Assembly (NCBI GenBank): GCA_002634385.1
Contig: NSJL01000002.1
Coordinates: 62,001-126,000 of the forward strand
Origin: Nitrospira sp.
Lineage (GTDB): Bacteria > Nitrospirota > Thermodesulfovibrionia > Thermodesulfovibrionales > Dissulfurispiraceae
Direction: 5' to 3'
Length of the DNA stretch: 64,000 nt
Each line of letters opens with the position of its first letter. Within the stretch, counting starts at the first letter, position 1. The notes beneath the pieces are model-generated. The model saw only the letters and a program-made list of their open reading frames with translations, was not told the origin of the DNA and did no database searches. Below are positions 36,552-45,172 of this stretch, one piece after another. The position numbers and the translations under genes were made by a program.

Positions 36552-37540
36552 TATTTCGTGCCTCCCTTGCCGCCGGTGGGCAGCACGCTGGTAATCTTCA
36601 TCGCCTGCGCACCTTTGAAAACCCCGAACCGCCCCTTGAATTTGGGCACCCCCTCCACCAGAAGATTCAGATCTTCATCCGCCCTTGTATTGAGGATAAG
36701 AGTATCTCCGGTCTTTATTTGCAGGATCTCCTGGACGGTCAGGGTTGTCCTTCCCAGCTCTCCCGAAAGGGCAAGGGGTATCTCCTTCAGCCCCTCGTTC
36801 AGCCTTTCAAGCCATTTGACATCCAGCTCATCCCTGTCGGCGGAGAAAGCGCTGTACAGTTTCTCCTTGATGGGCTCGACGGACCCGTAGGGAATGCAGA
36901 GGAAGGCTTTGCACTGCTTTCCCTCGATCTCGAGGACGAACTCGACCTTTATGACCACATCCACCGGAGTCACGATGGTGACGAACTGGGGGTTCATTTC
37001 CGAACGGACATAAATCGGCTTTATGGGGTACACCGGCTTCCACGCCTCTTCCATATCGTCGAAAAACATCAGGACAACCTTATGAATGATTTTCTGCTCG
37101 ATGGGGGTAAACTCCCTTCCCTCGGGCTTGTAGTATCCCTTTCCGGTCCCACCGAAAAAGAACTCGATAAGGCTGAATATCATGGGAGCATCGAACACCA
37201 GCAGGCCGAATCCCCTGAGGGGTTCCATCTTGTAGATATTGATGCTGGAAGGGAAGGGAATCCCGCGCATAAAATCATAGAACTTGGTGATATTCACATT
37301 TACGTTGGTCACATCCACCATGTGCCTGATGGCGGCGGAGAGGGAAAGGCGGAAGTTCCGTGCGAGCCGCTCGTTGGCGATGTCGAGGGACGGCATTCTC
37401 CCCCTGACGATCTTCTCCTGTCCGGTGAAATCGTACACTTTGACCCCGGAGGTTTCCTCCAGTTTTTCCGTTTCGACTTCACCGTCCGCTATTCCCTTCA
37501 GGAGTGCATCAACTTCATCTTGCGAAAGAATATCTTCCAT
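36551..37540 (-). CDS. fliM: Flagellar motor switch protein FliM
   Basis: 329 residues. The N-terminal EDILSQDEVDALLKGI is the CheY-P binding peptide. The middle CheC-like domain has ANERLARNFRLSLSAAI, FYDFMRGIPFPSSINIYK and FFGGTGKGYYKPEGREFTPI. The C-terminal SpoA domain has LGRTTLTVQEILQIKTGDTL. FliM joins FliG and FliN in the C-ring and receives the chemotaxis signal from this window's che genes. Confidence 0.97.
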   Translation of the reverse strand: MEDILSQDEVDALLKGIADGEVETEKLEETSGVKVYDFTGQEKIVRGRMPSLDIANERLARNFRLSLSAAIRHMVDVTNVNVNITKFYDFMRGIPFPSSINIYKMEPLRGFGLLVFDAPMIFSLIEFFFGGTGKGYYKPEGREFTPIEQKIIHKVVLMFFDDMEEAWKPVYPIKPIYVRSEMNPQFVTIVTPVDVVIKVEFVLEIEGKQCKAFLCIPYGSVEPIKEKLYSAFSADRDELDVKWLERLNEGLKEIPLALSGELGRTTLTVQEILQIKTGDTLILNTRADEDLNLLVEGVPKFKGRFGVFKGAQAMKITSVLPTGGKGGTK

Positions 37541-37554
37541 GGTACCCTCTGGTA

Positions 37555-38049
37555 CTACTGCATTACAAAGTCCGTCAGATAGACATTCTTTACCGAATTG
37601 TTCCCCAGTATCTGGTTCGCCATGATATTCACCTCGTCCTTCAACTGCAGCTTCCCTTCCGGGGACATGAGCAGGTCGGAGGTTTTGCTCGTGAGGAGCG
37701 TAATGATGGCATCCCGTATCTGGGGATTCTTGTTCTTCGCTTTTTCCATAAGGGCGGGGCCCGCCACTTCGAGTTGCATGGTTACCTTCAGAAAACGGTT
37801 CCCGTTGTTGTCGCTGAGGTTCACCACGAAGGGATCCAGGGCAACCATTACCCCATCCTCTTTCTTCGCCTCCTCGGCGCTCTCTTTCTTTTGCGCTTTC
37901 TCGCCGCCCGATTTTGTGAAAAAGAAGAAGGCTCCCGCGCCGCCGGCCAGTACGGCAACGGCAACAATGATCACCAGCAGCATATTTTTGCCCTTCTTCT
38001 TTTTCGGCTCCTCTCTCTCTTCCGCCACCTCTTCATTGTCTTCAGCCAT
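37555..38049 (-). CDS. fliL: Flagellar basal body protein FliL
   Basis: 164 residues from the ATG with AAGGGGG 4 bases upstream. A charged cytosolic start (EREEPKKKKGKN), one membrane helix (MLLVIIVAVAVLAGGAGAFF), a linker, and the periplasmic FliL domain (VALDPFVVNLSDNNGNRFLK, VTMQLEV, IRDAIITLLTSKTSDLL). FliL surrounds stators and supports torque. It is the first gene of the fliL-fliM-fliN-fliO-fliP unit. Confidence 0.93.
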   Translation of the reverse strand: MAEDNEEVAEEREEPKKKKGKNMLLVIIVAVAVLAGGAGAFFFFTKSGGEKAQKKESAEEAKKEDGVMVALDPFVVNLSDNNGNRFLKVTMQLEVAGPALMEKAKNKNPQIRDAIITLLTSKTSDLLMSPEGKLQLKDEVNIMANQILGNNSVKNVYLTDFVMQ

Positions 38050-38381
38050 GTAACCCCCTTGCCTCATTTTCGCGCAGAGCACTCTGCATATCTTTGCCCG
38101 GAAGCAACATAACGGGACAGGAATGCGAAAATCGTACTTAGCACAGAGCATGCCAGATACAGATGACTGTTTTGATTGACTTTTACGAAAAGGCGGTCAA
38201 TATTATGACAGTCCCCTTCTTCAGAGAATGCGTTCCCCTGTCAAACAACTTACAGAGGGGGACAGGGAGGGAAAGCGATAGGGGAAAAGCAGGGAGGTGA
38301 AGAGAAAAGGCAGGCGGAGGCGGGGCGGCAGGCGGTTTCCCGCGTTTGCCGCCCCATCCCCGGAATTCTTTTCACCGCGGA
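38050..38381. other. Intergenic region between flgE and fliL
   Basis: 332 bp without a gene. It holds the fliL promoter candidate at 38140-38155. It also has an inverted repeat near 38234-38273 (CCCCTGTC paired with GACAGGGA, loop of about 18 bases) that might end the flgE transcript. No T-run follows, so the terminator idea is weak. Confidence 0.6.
38140..38155 (-). promoter_or_regulatory. Candidate sigma-54 promoter of the fliL operon
   Basis: Minus strand TGGCATGCTCTGTGCT. GG and GC have the required 10-base spacing; the -12 element is GTGC instead of TTGC, so it is the weakest of the four sigma-54 sites. Predicted leader is about 80 bases. Confidence 0.55.
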
Positions 38382-40796
38382 TTACCGTTTCAGGTTCATC
38401 AGCTCGGTCAGCATATCATCCGTCGTGGAGATCACCTTGGTGTTTGCCTGGAACCCCCTCTGGGCGGCGATCATCCGTACGAACTCCTCCGCCAGATCGA
38501 CATTGCTCATCTCAAGGGAGTTCGCCATGATGGTGCCCCTTCCCGATGCGCCGGCGGTCCCGATGATCGGCTGGCCCGAACCCGATGACTCCGCGAAGAG
38601 GTTTCTCCCCATCTTGGTCAGCTCGGTGGGAGCGGTGAACTTCGCGATGGCAATGCTCGTAATCTCCTGCGTCTGCCCGTTGGTAAACACGCCGGTCATC
38701 ACCCCGTCCTGGTCGATGACGAGATTCATGAGGCTTCCCGCCGCATACCCGTCCTGCGTCTGCGTCAGGACGGAGTCCGGGGAGCCGAACTGGGTCGTTC
38801 CTGCAAGCCCGCTGCCGTTCTGAATCAGGCTCTGGCCATAGTCGAAGGAGATTGCCTGGTTCGGATCGACGGTTCCGTTGAAGTTGAAGCTGTTGAACTC
38901 CTGTATGTCCGCAACGAGACGCCCGGAGGTATCGAACTCGAGGTACCCCTGGGCACCCACCTGCACCTGGTCCGTTTTGCTGTCCTCAGAGGAGATGACC
39001 GCATACCAATGCCACCTGCTCCCTGTATCGCCATTGGTGATGGTCGTATTCTCGGCGGTTTTCGTATAGTAAATGGTTACCATCCGGCTGTTGCCGAGAG
39101 AGTCATAAAAGGTTACGGATTGCGGAGGGAAGTCGGAAGTGTCTGCAGGGTCGGCGGGGTCGAATCCCACGGCGGCGTAGGTACTGGTGGCATAACTGCC
39201 CGTACTGGGACTGGCACCGGCAGCATTCGTATTCACCGAGAGGGTGCTGTCGGACAGGGAGCTGTACCCCAGGATCTGCTCCGCCGTCGTGCTCGCATTG
39301 CTCCATTTCAGCGTAACAGGGACCGAATTGGTGGCGGTGCTGTCACCGTTGATGATCGTGAACTGTTTCGTCGTGGTGTCGTACGTTACCGTATACGTAT
39401 CCGTGGCGCTGCCGTCGTACTGCTCGAGGGCCGTCTTGATCGCCGCACTGAGACCGTTTGCGGTATAGCTCCCCGGGGTGATATAGGCGGTCCGGTCGGT
39501 GCCGTTGTTGAATACCAGCGAGTTGTTCGAGCTGTCGATGGTAAAGATCGTACTGTTGCCGTACACGTCCGAATCGCCGGTTGTGATGACCGTCCCCGCG
39601 GTACTGTCCACAATGGTCTCCGTTCCCGGCTTTGCGCTGAAGCCCAGTGCCGATTCCGCCGTCGTCAACGGATCGTCCCACAGGAGATTCACATTTCCGC
39701 CGAAATTATTCGTAATGATCAGCTGATTGTCCGAAGTAAAGGTCACGTCGAGCCCGTCGGCCCCGGTATGGCCGGGAGTCCCGGTAATCGTATCCAGGGC
39801 GCTGTTCAAGGCGGTCTCCAGCGCAGTGGCGAGGGCGGCGCCGTTCGCGTAAGGGCCCGCGCCGATGGTGGCCGTCCCCGAGCCCGCCCCGATCTGGATC
39901 CTGATGGCGTCGGTGCCGGTGAGGTCGAGGGGAAAAGTGGTGAGCGACGCACTCGTCGTCTGACTGCTGTTAACATCGTCAGTGGTACCGCTGAATCCCA
40001 GGGCGACTTCCGCGGTGGTGCCCAGATCCCCCCAGAGGAAATTCACCGTATTGCCGGAACTGTTGGTGATAGTGAATTTATTGGGAGAAGTGGAATCGAA
40101 ATCCACGGAAAAAGCATCGTTCACCACACCCGCCAGAGCGGCTTCCAGCGACAGCTCGACCTGCGTGGCAAGCTCGTCGCCCGTATACTTCCCGGAGGCG
40201 ATCGTCGCCGTGTACACGGTGGTGGAAATACCTCCCAGGGTAAACTTGATGGAATTATTGGAGCTGTCGATCTCGAAGGCGGCGCTGGGGTCCTTCGCTT
40301 CAGTGGATGCGTCAAGGTTCACCGCGATATCGGCGCTCGAAGAAGTCTTCGGGGGGCTATTGACCGCAGACACATTGATTGTCCCCAGCTGCCCCCCCTC
40401 CTGGGTGAGGTATCCCTGCAACTCGTACCCTTCCGGGTTCACGATGTTCCCCGCGTCGTCGAGCTTGAACTCGCCCGCCCTCGTGTAGTACGTTGTGCCG
40501 GCGGAGTCCTTCACGATGAAATACCCGTCGCCGTCGATGGCCATATCGAGGGGGTTCGAGGTAGACTCCAGCGTTCCCTGGGTGGTCAGCGGCATCACCG
40601 CCTGGAGATAGGTCCCCCTCCCGATCTGGCTCGAAGACCCCCCGAGGGCCTGACTCAACACATCCCCGAAGACCGCCTTGCTCGCTTTGTAGCCTACCGT
40701 GTTGGTATTGGCGATATTATCGCCGATTACCGAAAGAGCCGTCCCGTTCGAGCTCAGTCCGCTCACCCCGGTGTACAGCGCCGTCATTATACTCAT
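38382..40796 (-). CDS. flgE: Flagellar hook protein FlgE, enlarged
   Basis: 804 residues, about twice the E. coli FlgE. The N-terminus MTALYTGVSGLSSNGTALSV, NIANTNTVGYKASKAVFGDV and NPLDMAIDGDGYFIVKD, and the C-terminus IMANSLEMSNVDLAEEFVRM with QRGFQANTKVISTTDDML, are classical hook protein. Residues about 173-514 contain three copies of the repeated domain also found in FlgK and FlgL (at about 173-270, 294-388 and 416-514, each ending TTAExxLGF/Y). After it comes the conserved FlgE middle domain (PPQSVTFYDSLGNSRMVTIY). The insertion would decorate the outer face of the hook. Confidence 0.95.
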   Translation of the reverse strand: MSIMTALYTGVSGLSSNGTALSVIGDNIANTNTVGYKASKAVFGDVLSQALGGSSSQIGRGTYLQAVMPLTTQGTLESTSNPLDMAIDGDGYFIVKDSAGTTYYTRAGEFKLDDAGNIVNPEGYELQGYLTQEGGQLGTINVSAVNSPPKTSSSADIAVNLDASTEAKDPSAAFEIDSSNNSIKFTLGGISTTVYTATIASGKYTGDELATQVELSLEAALAGVVNDAFSVDFDSTSPNKFTITNSSGNTVNFLWGDLGTTAEVALGFSGTTDDVNSSQTTSASLTTFPLDLTGTDAIRIQIGAGSGTATIGAGPYANGAALATALETALNSALDTITGTPGHTGADGLDVTFTSDNQLIITNNFGGNVNLLWDDPLTTAESALGFSAKPGTETIVDSTAGTVITTGDSDVYGNSTIFTIDSSNNSLVFNNGTDRTAYITPGSYTANGLSAAIKTALEQYDGSATDTYTVTYDTTTKQFTIINGDSTATNSVPVTLKWSNASTTAEQILGYSSLSDSTLSVNTNAAGASPSTGSYATSTYAAVGFDPADPADTSDFPPQSVTFYDSLGNSRMVTIYYTKTAENTTITNGDTGSRWHWYAVISSEDSKTDQVQVGAQGYLEFDTSGRLVADIQEFNSFNFNGTVDPNQAISFDYGQSLIQNGSGLAGTTQFGSPDSVLTQTQDGYAAGSLMNLVIDQDGVMTGVFTNGQTQEITSIAIAKFTAPTELTKMGRNLFAESSGSGQPIIGTAGASGRGTIMANSLEMSNVDLAEEFVRMIAAQRGFQANTKVISTTDDMLTELMNLKR

Positions 40797-40828
40797 AGCA
40801 AACCCTCCTTAAAGGTTTCTTTCATCGC

Positions 40829-41281
40829 TTATGCCTGGCTGCCGGCTTCGGGATTCTTTACTTCCCGTACCTCGGAGATATCGATCTCCTTGGTTGCCTC
40901 CGACATCGTTCCGTCCTCCTGCGTTTCCTGGTACGAGAGGACAATCTTTATGGTCCCGTCGGACTCCTGGCTCACCCCGCTGACCGTACCGGAAATACCC
41001 AGGCTGTCCGTCACCTCTTTTCCGATCAGTCCCATGGCGGTGGAAGTCTCGATGGACTGGCTTATGTTCGTCATCTGCTCCAAAGCGCTGAACTGGGCGA
41101 GTTGAGCGATAAACTCCGTATCTTCCATGGGATTGAGGGGATCCTGGTACTCGAGCTGCTTGGTGAGGAGATAGAGGAAATCCTCCTTCCCCAGGGAGTT
41201 GTTCGTCGTTCCCGTCGATGAGCTCGAGCTGCCCGTATATGCCGGATTCGTGTAGATGCTGCCGGTGGTATCCGTCGTCAT
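40829..41281 (-). CDS. flgD: Flagellar hook cap / scaffolding protein FlgD
   Basis: 150 residues. The N-terminal Ser/Thr-rich stretch (YTGSSSSSTGTTNNS) is followed by the conserved FlgD block LGKEDFLYLLTKQLEYQDPL with NPMEDTEFIAQLAQFSALEQ and MGLIGKEV. The C-terminal part is short: only one beta-rich segment (GTVSGVSQESDGTIKIVLSY) and no full tudor/FnIII pair. It is therefore a compact FlgD. It caps the growing hook and lies between fliK and flgE. Confidence 0.93.
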   Translation of the reverse strand: MTTDTTGSIYTNPAYTGSSSSSTGTTNNSLGKEDFLYLLTKQLEYQDPLNPMEDTEFIAQLAQFSALEQMTNISQSIETSTAMGLIGKEVTDSLGISGTVSGVSQESDGTIKIVLSYQETQEDGTMSEATKEIDISEVREVKNPEAGSQA

Positions 41282-41290
41282 GGTGCCTCC

Positions 41291-42586
41291 TTAGGCGAAA
41301 TATTCAAAGAACCGGGGCCTCTCTTCCCTGGTCTGTTTCTGCTGCTGATTGCGCTGCTGATCGGCATTCCCCTGTCGCTCCCGTCCGTCGGAATAGAAGT
41401 CTTCCTGGTGATCCACCCACATCCCCCCCACTTTGATCCCCGAATCCTCAAGGGAAGCCCTGATCTGGGGAACGGCCAGGGAGAACATGTCTCTGGTTGC
41501 GGGAGATTCCACTCTGATATCAGCCGTCAGGACCCCGTTTTCCATTCTGAGCTTTATCTGGATGCTCCCGAGATCGGGAGGGTCCAGTTTGACGATAAGG
41601 TTCTTTGCGCCCGATTCCGCTGCCTTTGCCGCCGCCTCACCGAGTTCGTTCACCCTGTGCAGCGGGAGGGCCTCCTTTACCACGGAAACGCCCTTTGTAC
41701 CGTACTCCGCGGAGGTGGAGGCCGGAAGGGAAGCCGTTGCAGGGGAAGCGGCATCCCTGTTGCCCGGGGCGGAGTCCTCCTCCGGGCCCACTTCGGCAGA
41801 CAGCAGTGTCCGCCCGTCCCCGTCCTTTCCCTGGACCAGGGCATCTTCCCCGGAGGACGCCAGGGGGTCCGCGTCACGCGGAGCCGCATTTTCACCGGGC
41901 GTCCCGGACGGCCCGGGGGTGATCTCGGGGGCCGCTCCGGCCTCAAGGCGGAACGCTCCCGCTTCTTCCGGTCCTGCCGGGGGAGCGACAGCTTCATTCT
42001 GAAGGCCGGGTTCGTTCACGGAAACGGCTGTCGCTCCCTGCACCTTTTCCGCGCCTGAATTCGTCAGGGGGAGAGCCACCGGCAAAGCCGCCTCCTTTGC
42101 CGCGCTTTCTCCGGCCTGGAGCGCCACCGCCGCTGCACTGCTGCTTTCCCCCTCGAACTGAATACCGTACCTTTCCGACCCTTCCCCCGCTCCCGGAATG
42201 CCGGCAGCCTGCGCCACCGGGGGGGGCATGCCGCCTCCATGCATCTGGACCATCAACTGCTGCACCATAGCCGCCATTTCTCCGTCGAGGAACACCTCAC
42301 CGTTTCCGGGCATCTCTTCCGTGAGGAGACCCGGGGCCATGATTTCCCCCTCTTCTTTCAGCGTAAAACCGTCCGCCAGAGAGGACAGAGCGCCTTTCTC
42401 CCCTGTCAGCATCGCCTGCAGCAACGCGACAAAAGCGCCGCCCGGCGCAGCGAGTGTCTCTCCGAACGGGAGAGGACTGCCCGGAGCGGCTATCAGGGCC
42501 GTAGTGGCGGCGCCGGGTGCACCGGCGGTGCCGGCCGCGCTCTGCATCGTATTTGCCATGTTCATCTGTATCATACCTGCTGCCAT
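41291..42586 (-). CDS. fliK: Flagellar hook-length control protein FliK
   Basis: 431 residues. The N-terminal 300 residues are low-complexity, rich in Ala, Gly, Pro and Glu, as expected for the exported ruler. The C-terminal Flg_hook domain starts near residue 325: LIVKLDPPDLGSIQIKLRME, GVLTADIRVESPATRDMFSL, LRASL-like VPQIRASLEDSGIKVGGMWV. The tail is Gln/Arg-rich. The start has AGGGAGGG upstream, and the sigma-54 site at 42620-42636 leaves a leader of about 25 bases. Confidence 0.92.
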   Translation of the reverse strand: MAAGMIQMNMANTMQSAAGTAGAPGAATTALIAAPGSPLPFGETLAAPGGAFVALLQAMLTGEKGALSSLADGFTLKEEGEIMAPGLLTEEMPGNGEVFLDGEMAAMVQQLMVQMHGGGMPPPVAQAAGIPGAGEGSERYGIQFEGESSSAAAVALQAGESAAKEAALPVALPLTNSGAEKVQGATAVSVNEPGLQNEAVAPPAGPEEAGAFRLEAGAAPEITPGPSGTPGENAAPRDADPLASSGEDALVQGKDGDGRTLLSAEVGPEEDSAPGNRDAASPATASLPASTSAEYGTKGVSVVKEALPLHRVNELGEAAAKAAESGAKNLIVKLDPPDLGSIQIKLRMENGVLTADIRVESPATRDMFSLAVPQIRASLEDSGIKVGGMWVDHQEDFYSDGRERQGNADQQRNQQQKQTREERPRFFEYFA

Positions 42587-42619
42587 GGGAACCCTCCCTG
42601 GATCTTTGTGGAGATTTCA

Positions 42620-42636
42620 AAGCAATTGGCATGCCA
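42620..42636 (-). promoter_or_regulatory. Candidate sigma-54 promoter of fliK-flgD-flgE
   Basis: Minus strand TGGCATGCCAATTGCTT: GG and GC 10 bases apart and TTGC intact. ATTGGCATGCCAAT inside it is also a perfect 14-bp palindrome. Supports fliK as the head of a separate hook operon. Confidence 0.75.
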
Positions 42637-42661
42637 ATCATTAACCCGGCACTTACACATC

Positions 42662-42728
42662 GGGAATCCTTCTTAAAGAAGGATCCCGGGCCGATCGCGG
42701 ACCGGGCAGGGACAAGAGCCGGGATGAC
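42662..42728. repeat. Short palindromic repeat remnant upstream of fliK
   Basis: GGGAATCCTTCTT paired with AAGAAGGATCCC (one bulged base), followed by CCCGGGCC...GGACCGGG and ending CCGGGATGAC. The ending matches the hairpin parts of the dispersed repeats at 13.5 and 28.97 kb. It lies between the MotE-like gene and the fliK promoter. Confidence 0.5.
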
Positions 42729-42843
42729 AGCACACAACAACCGTAGAACAGCTTTGCAAGCAAACATCCTTTTGTTGCTTGCTCCAGATAAGGGGAGATG
42801 AGGAGGAGGGAAGCGAACAGCAGGGAAAGACGGAACTTTTTTC

Positions 42844-43338
42844 CTACGGGGAAGTTTTTTCCGGGAAAACCGGTCCCTTTGCAAGGATTTTCTTTGAAAG
42901 AGAGGCAGCCCTTTCACTCTCCATCTGGGCCAGTATCTTGCCGGCGGTCTTCGGCTTCAACGCGGTAAGGATCATCACCGCAGTCTCCTCGTCGAGCCTC
43001 TCCAGTTTCCGTGCTGCATCCTCGGAGGGCATGTATTCATACATCTTCGCCAGCTGCGAGAGCTTTTCCTTTGTCTTTTCGTCCAGAACCTTCCGGGATT
43101 CTTCCAGCTCTCTCTTCAACTTTTTATAATTCTCGATTTCCCGCTGGATATCCGCCCTCAGAATCATCAGTCTCTCTTCCTCGACGGACTTCTGCTGCTG
43201 GACGGGTTGTTTCGACGAGGGCTGCGGCTGCTGGGAAGAGGTACGGGACGGGAATATGACCAAAAGACCGCAGGCAACCACCGGCAGGATGCCGGAGAGT
43301 ATCCTTCCGGTGCTTTTCCTTTGCTGAGAACAGTTCAT
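42844..43338 (-). CDS. MotE-like flagellar protein with MgtE N-terminal type domain
   Basis: 164 residues from an ATG with AGGAGGGAG upstream. One N-terminal membrane/signal segment (GILPVVACGLLVIFPS), a Gln/Pro linker, a long coiled coil (residues about 55-100: RADIQREIENYKKLKRELEE) and a C-terminal MgtE_N-like domain (MYEYMPSEDAARKLERLDEE, TAVMILTALKPKTAGKILAQ). This build, together with its place after fliJ, fits MotE, the FliG-like helper of stator or motor assembly in several phyla. It is named by architecture only. Confidence 0.8.
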   Translation of the reverse strand: MNCSQQRKSTGRILSGILPVVACGLLVIFPSRTSSQQPQPSSKQPVQQQKSVEEERLMILRADIQREIENYKKLKRELEESRKVLDEKTKEKLSQLAKMYEYMPSEDAARKLERLDEETAVMILTALKPKTAGKILAQMESERAASLSKKILAKGPVFPEKTSP

Positions 43339-43385
43339 TGCCCTCTCCCTCCTCATTCCCCTCGTCCTTTCAGTTGGCTATTCGG

Positions 43386-43841
43386 CTACTTGGTGCCGTG
43401 GGGAGGATTGACCCTCTTCCGGGCATGTCCGGCAACGGCATGCTCGTCAAGGCGTATCTGCTCTTTTCTCCGGGAATCCCTTTCCCGGGCCTCCCTTTGC
43501 TTTTCGTCCAGCCGCTGAAAGATCTTTCTTTCCCGGGCTGCTTCCTCAAGGGCCCGCCGCGCTGTCTCCGCCATCCGCTGCTTTTCGGAAACCACTTTCT
43601 TCTGGTTGTCCATCGCCGTAATGAGCCGCTCCACCCATTCGTTCCGGCTCTGAATCTCTTCAATGGCGAGCACCTGCCCGGAACAGTCGCATTGCTTCCG
43701 GAGGTCCTCGAACTGTCCTTCCAGGAAGGCGAGGTGTTCTTCAGCAGCCGCAAGATCTTTAAGGGAAAGGGCGAAACGGTTCCTGGCCTCGTCCTCCTTC
43801 CATCTCTTGATACGCAACAGGCTTTCGACCGGAGTGCTCAT
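43386..43841 (-). CDS. fliJ: Flagellar export protein FliJ
   Basis: 151 residues, nearly all coiled coil (EEHLAFLEGQFEDLRKQCDC, RLITAMDNQKKVVSEKQRMA). FliJ is the stalk-like helper of the FliI ATPase and escorts chaperones. The N-terminus TPVESLLRIKRWKEDEARNR resembles the family (L-I-K-E-D-A-R pattern). It overlaps the end of fliI by 4 bp. Assigned by size, coiled coil and position. Confidence 0.87.
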   Translation of the reverse strand: MSTPVESLLRIKRWKEDEARNRFALSLKDLAAAEEHLAFLEGQFEDLRKQCDCSGQVLAIEEIQSRNEWVERLITAMDNQKKVVSEKQRMAETARRALEEAARERKIFQRLDEKQREARERDSRRKEQIRLDEHAVAGHARKRVNPPHGTK

Positions 43842-45172
43842 GCCTTGTTTTCAGCCAGGGCAAAGAGAGACAGGAGACATTCCTTGTAGGTAACCTTTTC
43901 CTTGATGTCCTGCTTCAGAAGGGCGTTGATCCTGTCCATCATCCGGATGGCCTGATCCAGTTTCGGGTTGGTGCCCTCCTTGTACGCACCGATGGTGATC
44001 ACATCCTCGTATCTCTTGTAGAGCGCCATGCTGTCGAGGACCTTTCCCACGGCGTTCTTCTGTTTCTCGTCGGTAATATCCTTCGCCAGCCTGCTGATGC
44101 TCTGCAGCACATCGATGGCAGGATAGTGATTATGGTTGGCCAGATCCCGCGACAGGATGATATGCCCGTCGAGTATCGACCGTGCGGCATCGGCAATGGG
44201 CTCATTCATGTCGTCCCCCTCCACAAGCACCGTATACAGTCCCGTTATCGTCCCTTTTCGTCCCCAGGTACCCGCCCTCTCGAGGAGCCTCGGCAGGAGA
44301 TTGAAAACCGAGGGAGGATACCCCTTCGTGGTAGGGGGCTCGCCCGCGGCAAGACCCAGTTCCCTCTGCGCCATGGCAAACCGGGTCAGGGAGTCCATCA
44401 TAAGGAGAACGTCCTTTCCCCGCGACCGGAAATACTCCGCAATGGCGGTGGATACGAAGGCGCCCCGGATTCTCATCAGGGGCGACGTATCGGAAGTAGC
44501 CACCACAATCACCGACCGTTTGAGACCCTCCGCCCCCAGGTCCTTTTCGATAAACTCCCGCACCTCCCTGCCGCGTTCTCCGATAAGAGAGATGACGTTG
44601 ATGTCCGCAGCCGTATTCCGTGCGATCATGCCGAGGAGGACACTCTTGCCCACGCCGCTTCCGGCCATGATGCCGATCCTCTGCCCCTTTCCACAGGTGA
44701 TCATCAGGTTGATGGCTTTGATCCCGAGGTCAAGGGGCTCCGCGATGCGTTTCCGGAAAAGGGGATTGATGGGCTCGTTGTAAATGGGATAGCGGGGCCC
44801 CGCAATGCGTCCCTTCCCGTCGAGGGGCTCTCCCATCCCGTCAAGCACCCGCCCCAAAAGACCGTCCCCGACCCGCACATATCGCTGCCTTCCCTTGGCG
44901 ACGATCTTCGAACCGGGGCCGATGCCGCGCATATCGCCGAGGGGCATGAGAAGGATTTTGTCGTCCCTGAACCCGATAACTTCGGCCTCGACAAAGGATT
45001 CCTGCGCCGAGGCATTCGCCTGTATCTGGCATACGTCGCCGATATTCGCCCGGGGGCCCGTGCCCTCGATGACGAGGCCGACCCCCTTACTCACCCTGCC
45101 GTATACTTTGACCGGGTCGAGGTCACGGAGGGATTCCCTGCACTTAGCTATTAGTTGCAGTGCCGATGACAT
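43838..45172 (-). CDS. fliI: Flagellar export ATPase FliI
   Basis: 444 residues, F1-ATPase beta-like. Walker A in GIMAGSGVGKSVLLGMIARN, then SLIGERGREVREFIEKDLG, VVVATSDTSPLMRIRGAF, Walker B LLMMDSLTRFAMAQRELGLA and PPTTKGYPPSVFNLLPRLLE. It energises unfolding and release at the export gate. The start lies inside the fliH gene (29-bp overlap). Confidence 0.97.
   Translation of the reverse strand: MSSALQLIAKCRESLRDLDPVKVYGRVSKGVGLVIEGTGPRANIGDVCQIQANASAQESFVEAEVIGFRDDKILLMPLGDMRGIGPGSKIVAKGRQRYVRVGDGLLGRVLDGMGEPLDGKGRIAGPRYPIYNEPINPLFRKRIAEPLDLGIKAINLMITCGKGQRIGIMAGSGVGKSVLLGMIARNTAADINVISLIGERGREVREFIEKDLGAEGLKRSVIVVATSDTSPLMRIRGAFVSTAIAEYFRSRGKDVLLMMDSLTRFAMAQRELGLAAGEPPTTKGYPPSVFNLLPRLLERAGTWGRKGTITGLYTVLVEGDDMNEPIADAARSILDGHIILSRDLANHNHYPAIDVLQSISRLAKDITDEKQKNAVGKVLDSMALYKRYEDVITIGAYKEGTNPKLDQAIRMMDRINALLKQDIKEKVTYKECLLSLFALAENKA

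Noticed and set aside
38234..38273. Strong terminator after flgE
   Set aside because: The stem has a long loop and no T-run on the relevant strand; noted only within the intergenic entry.
39009..41105. 698-residue open frame on the plus strand
   Set aside because: Antisense to flgE and flgD; arginine- and glycine-rich composition typical of a shadow frame.
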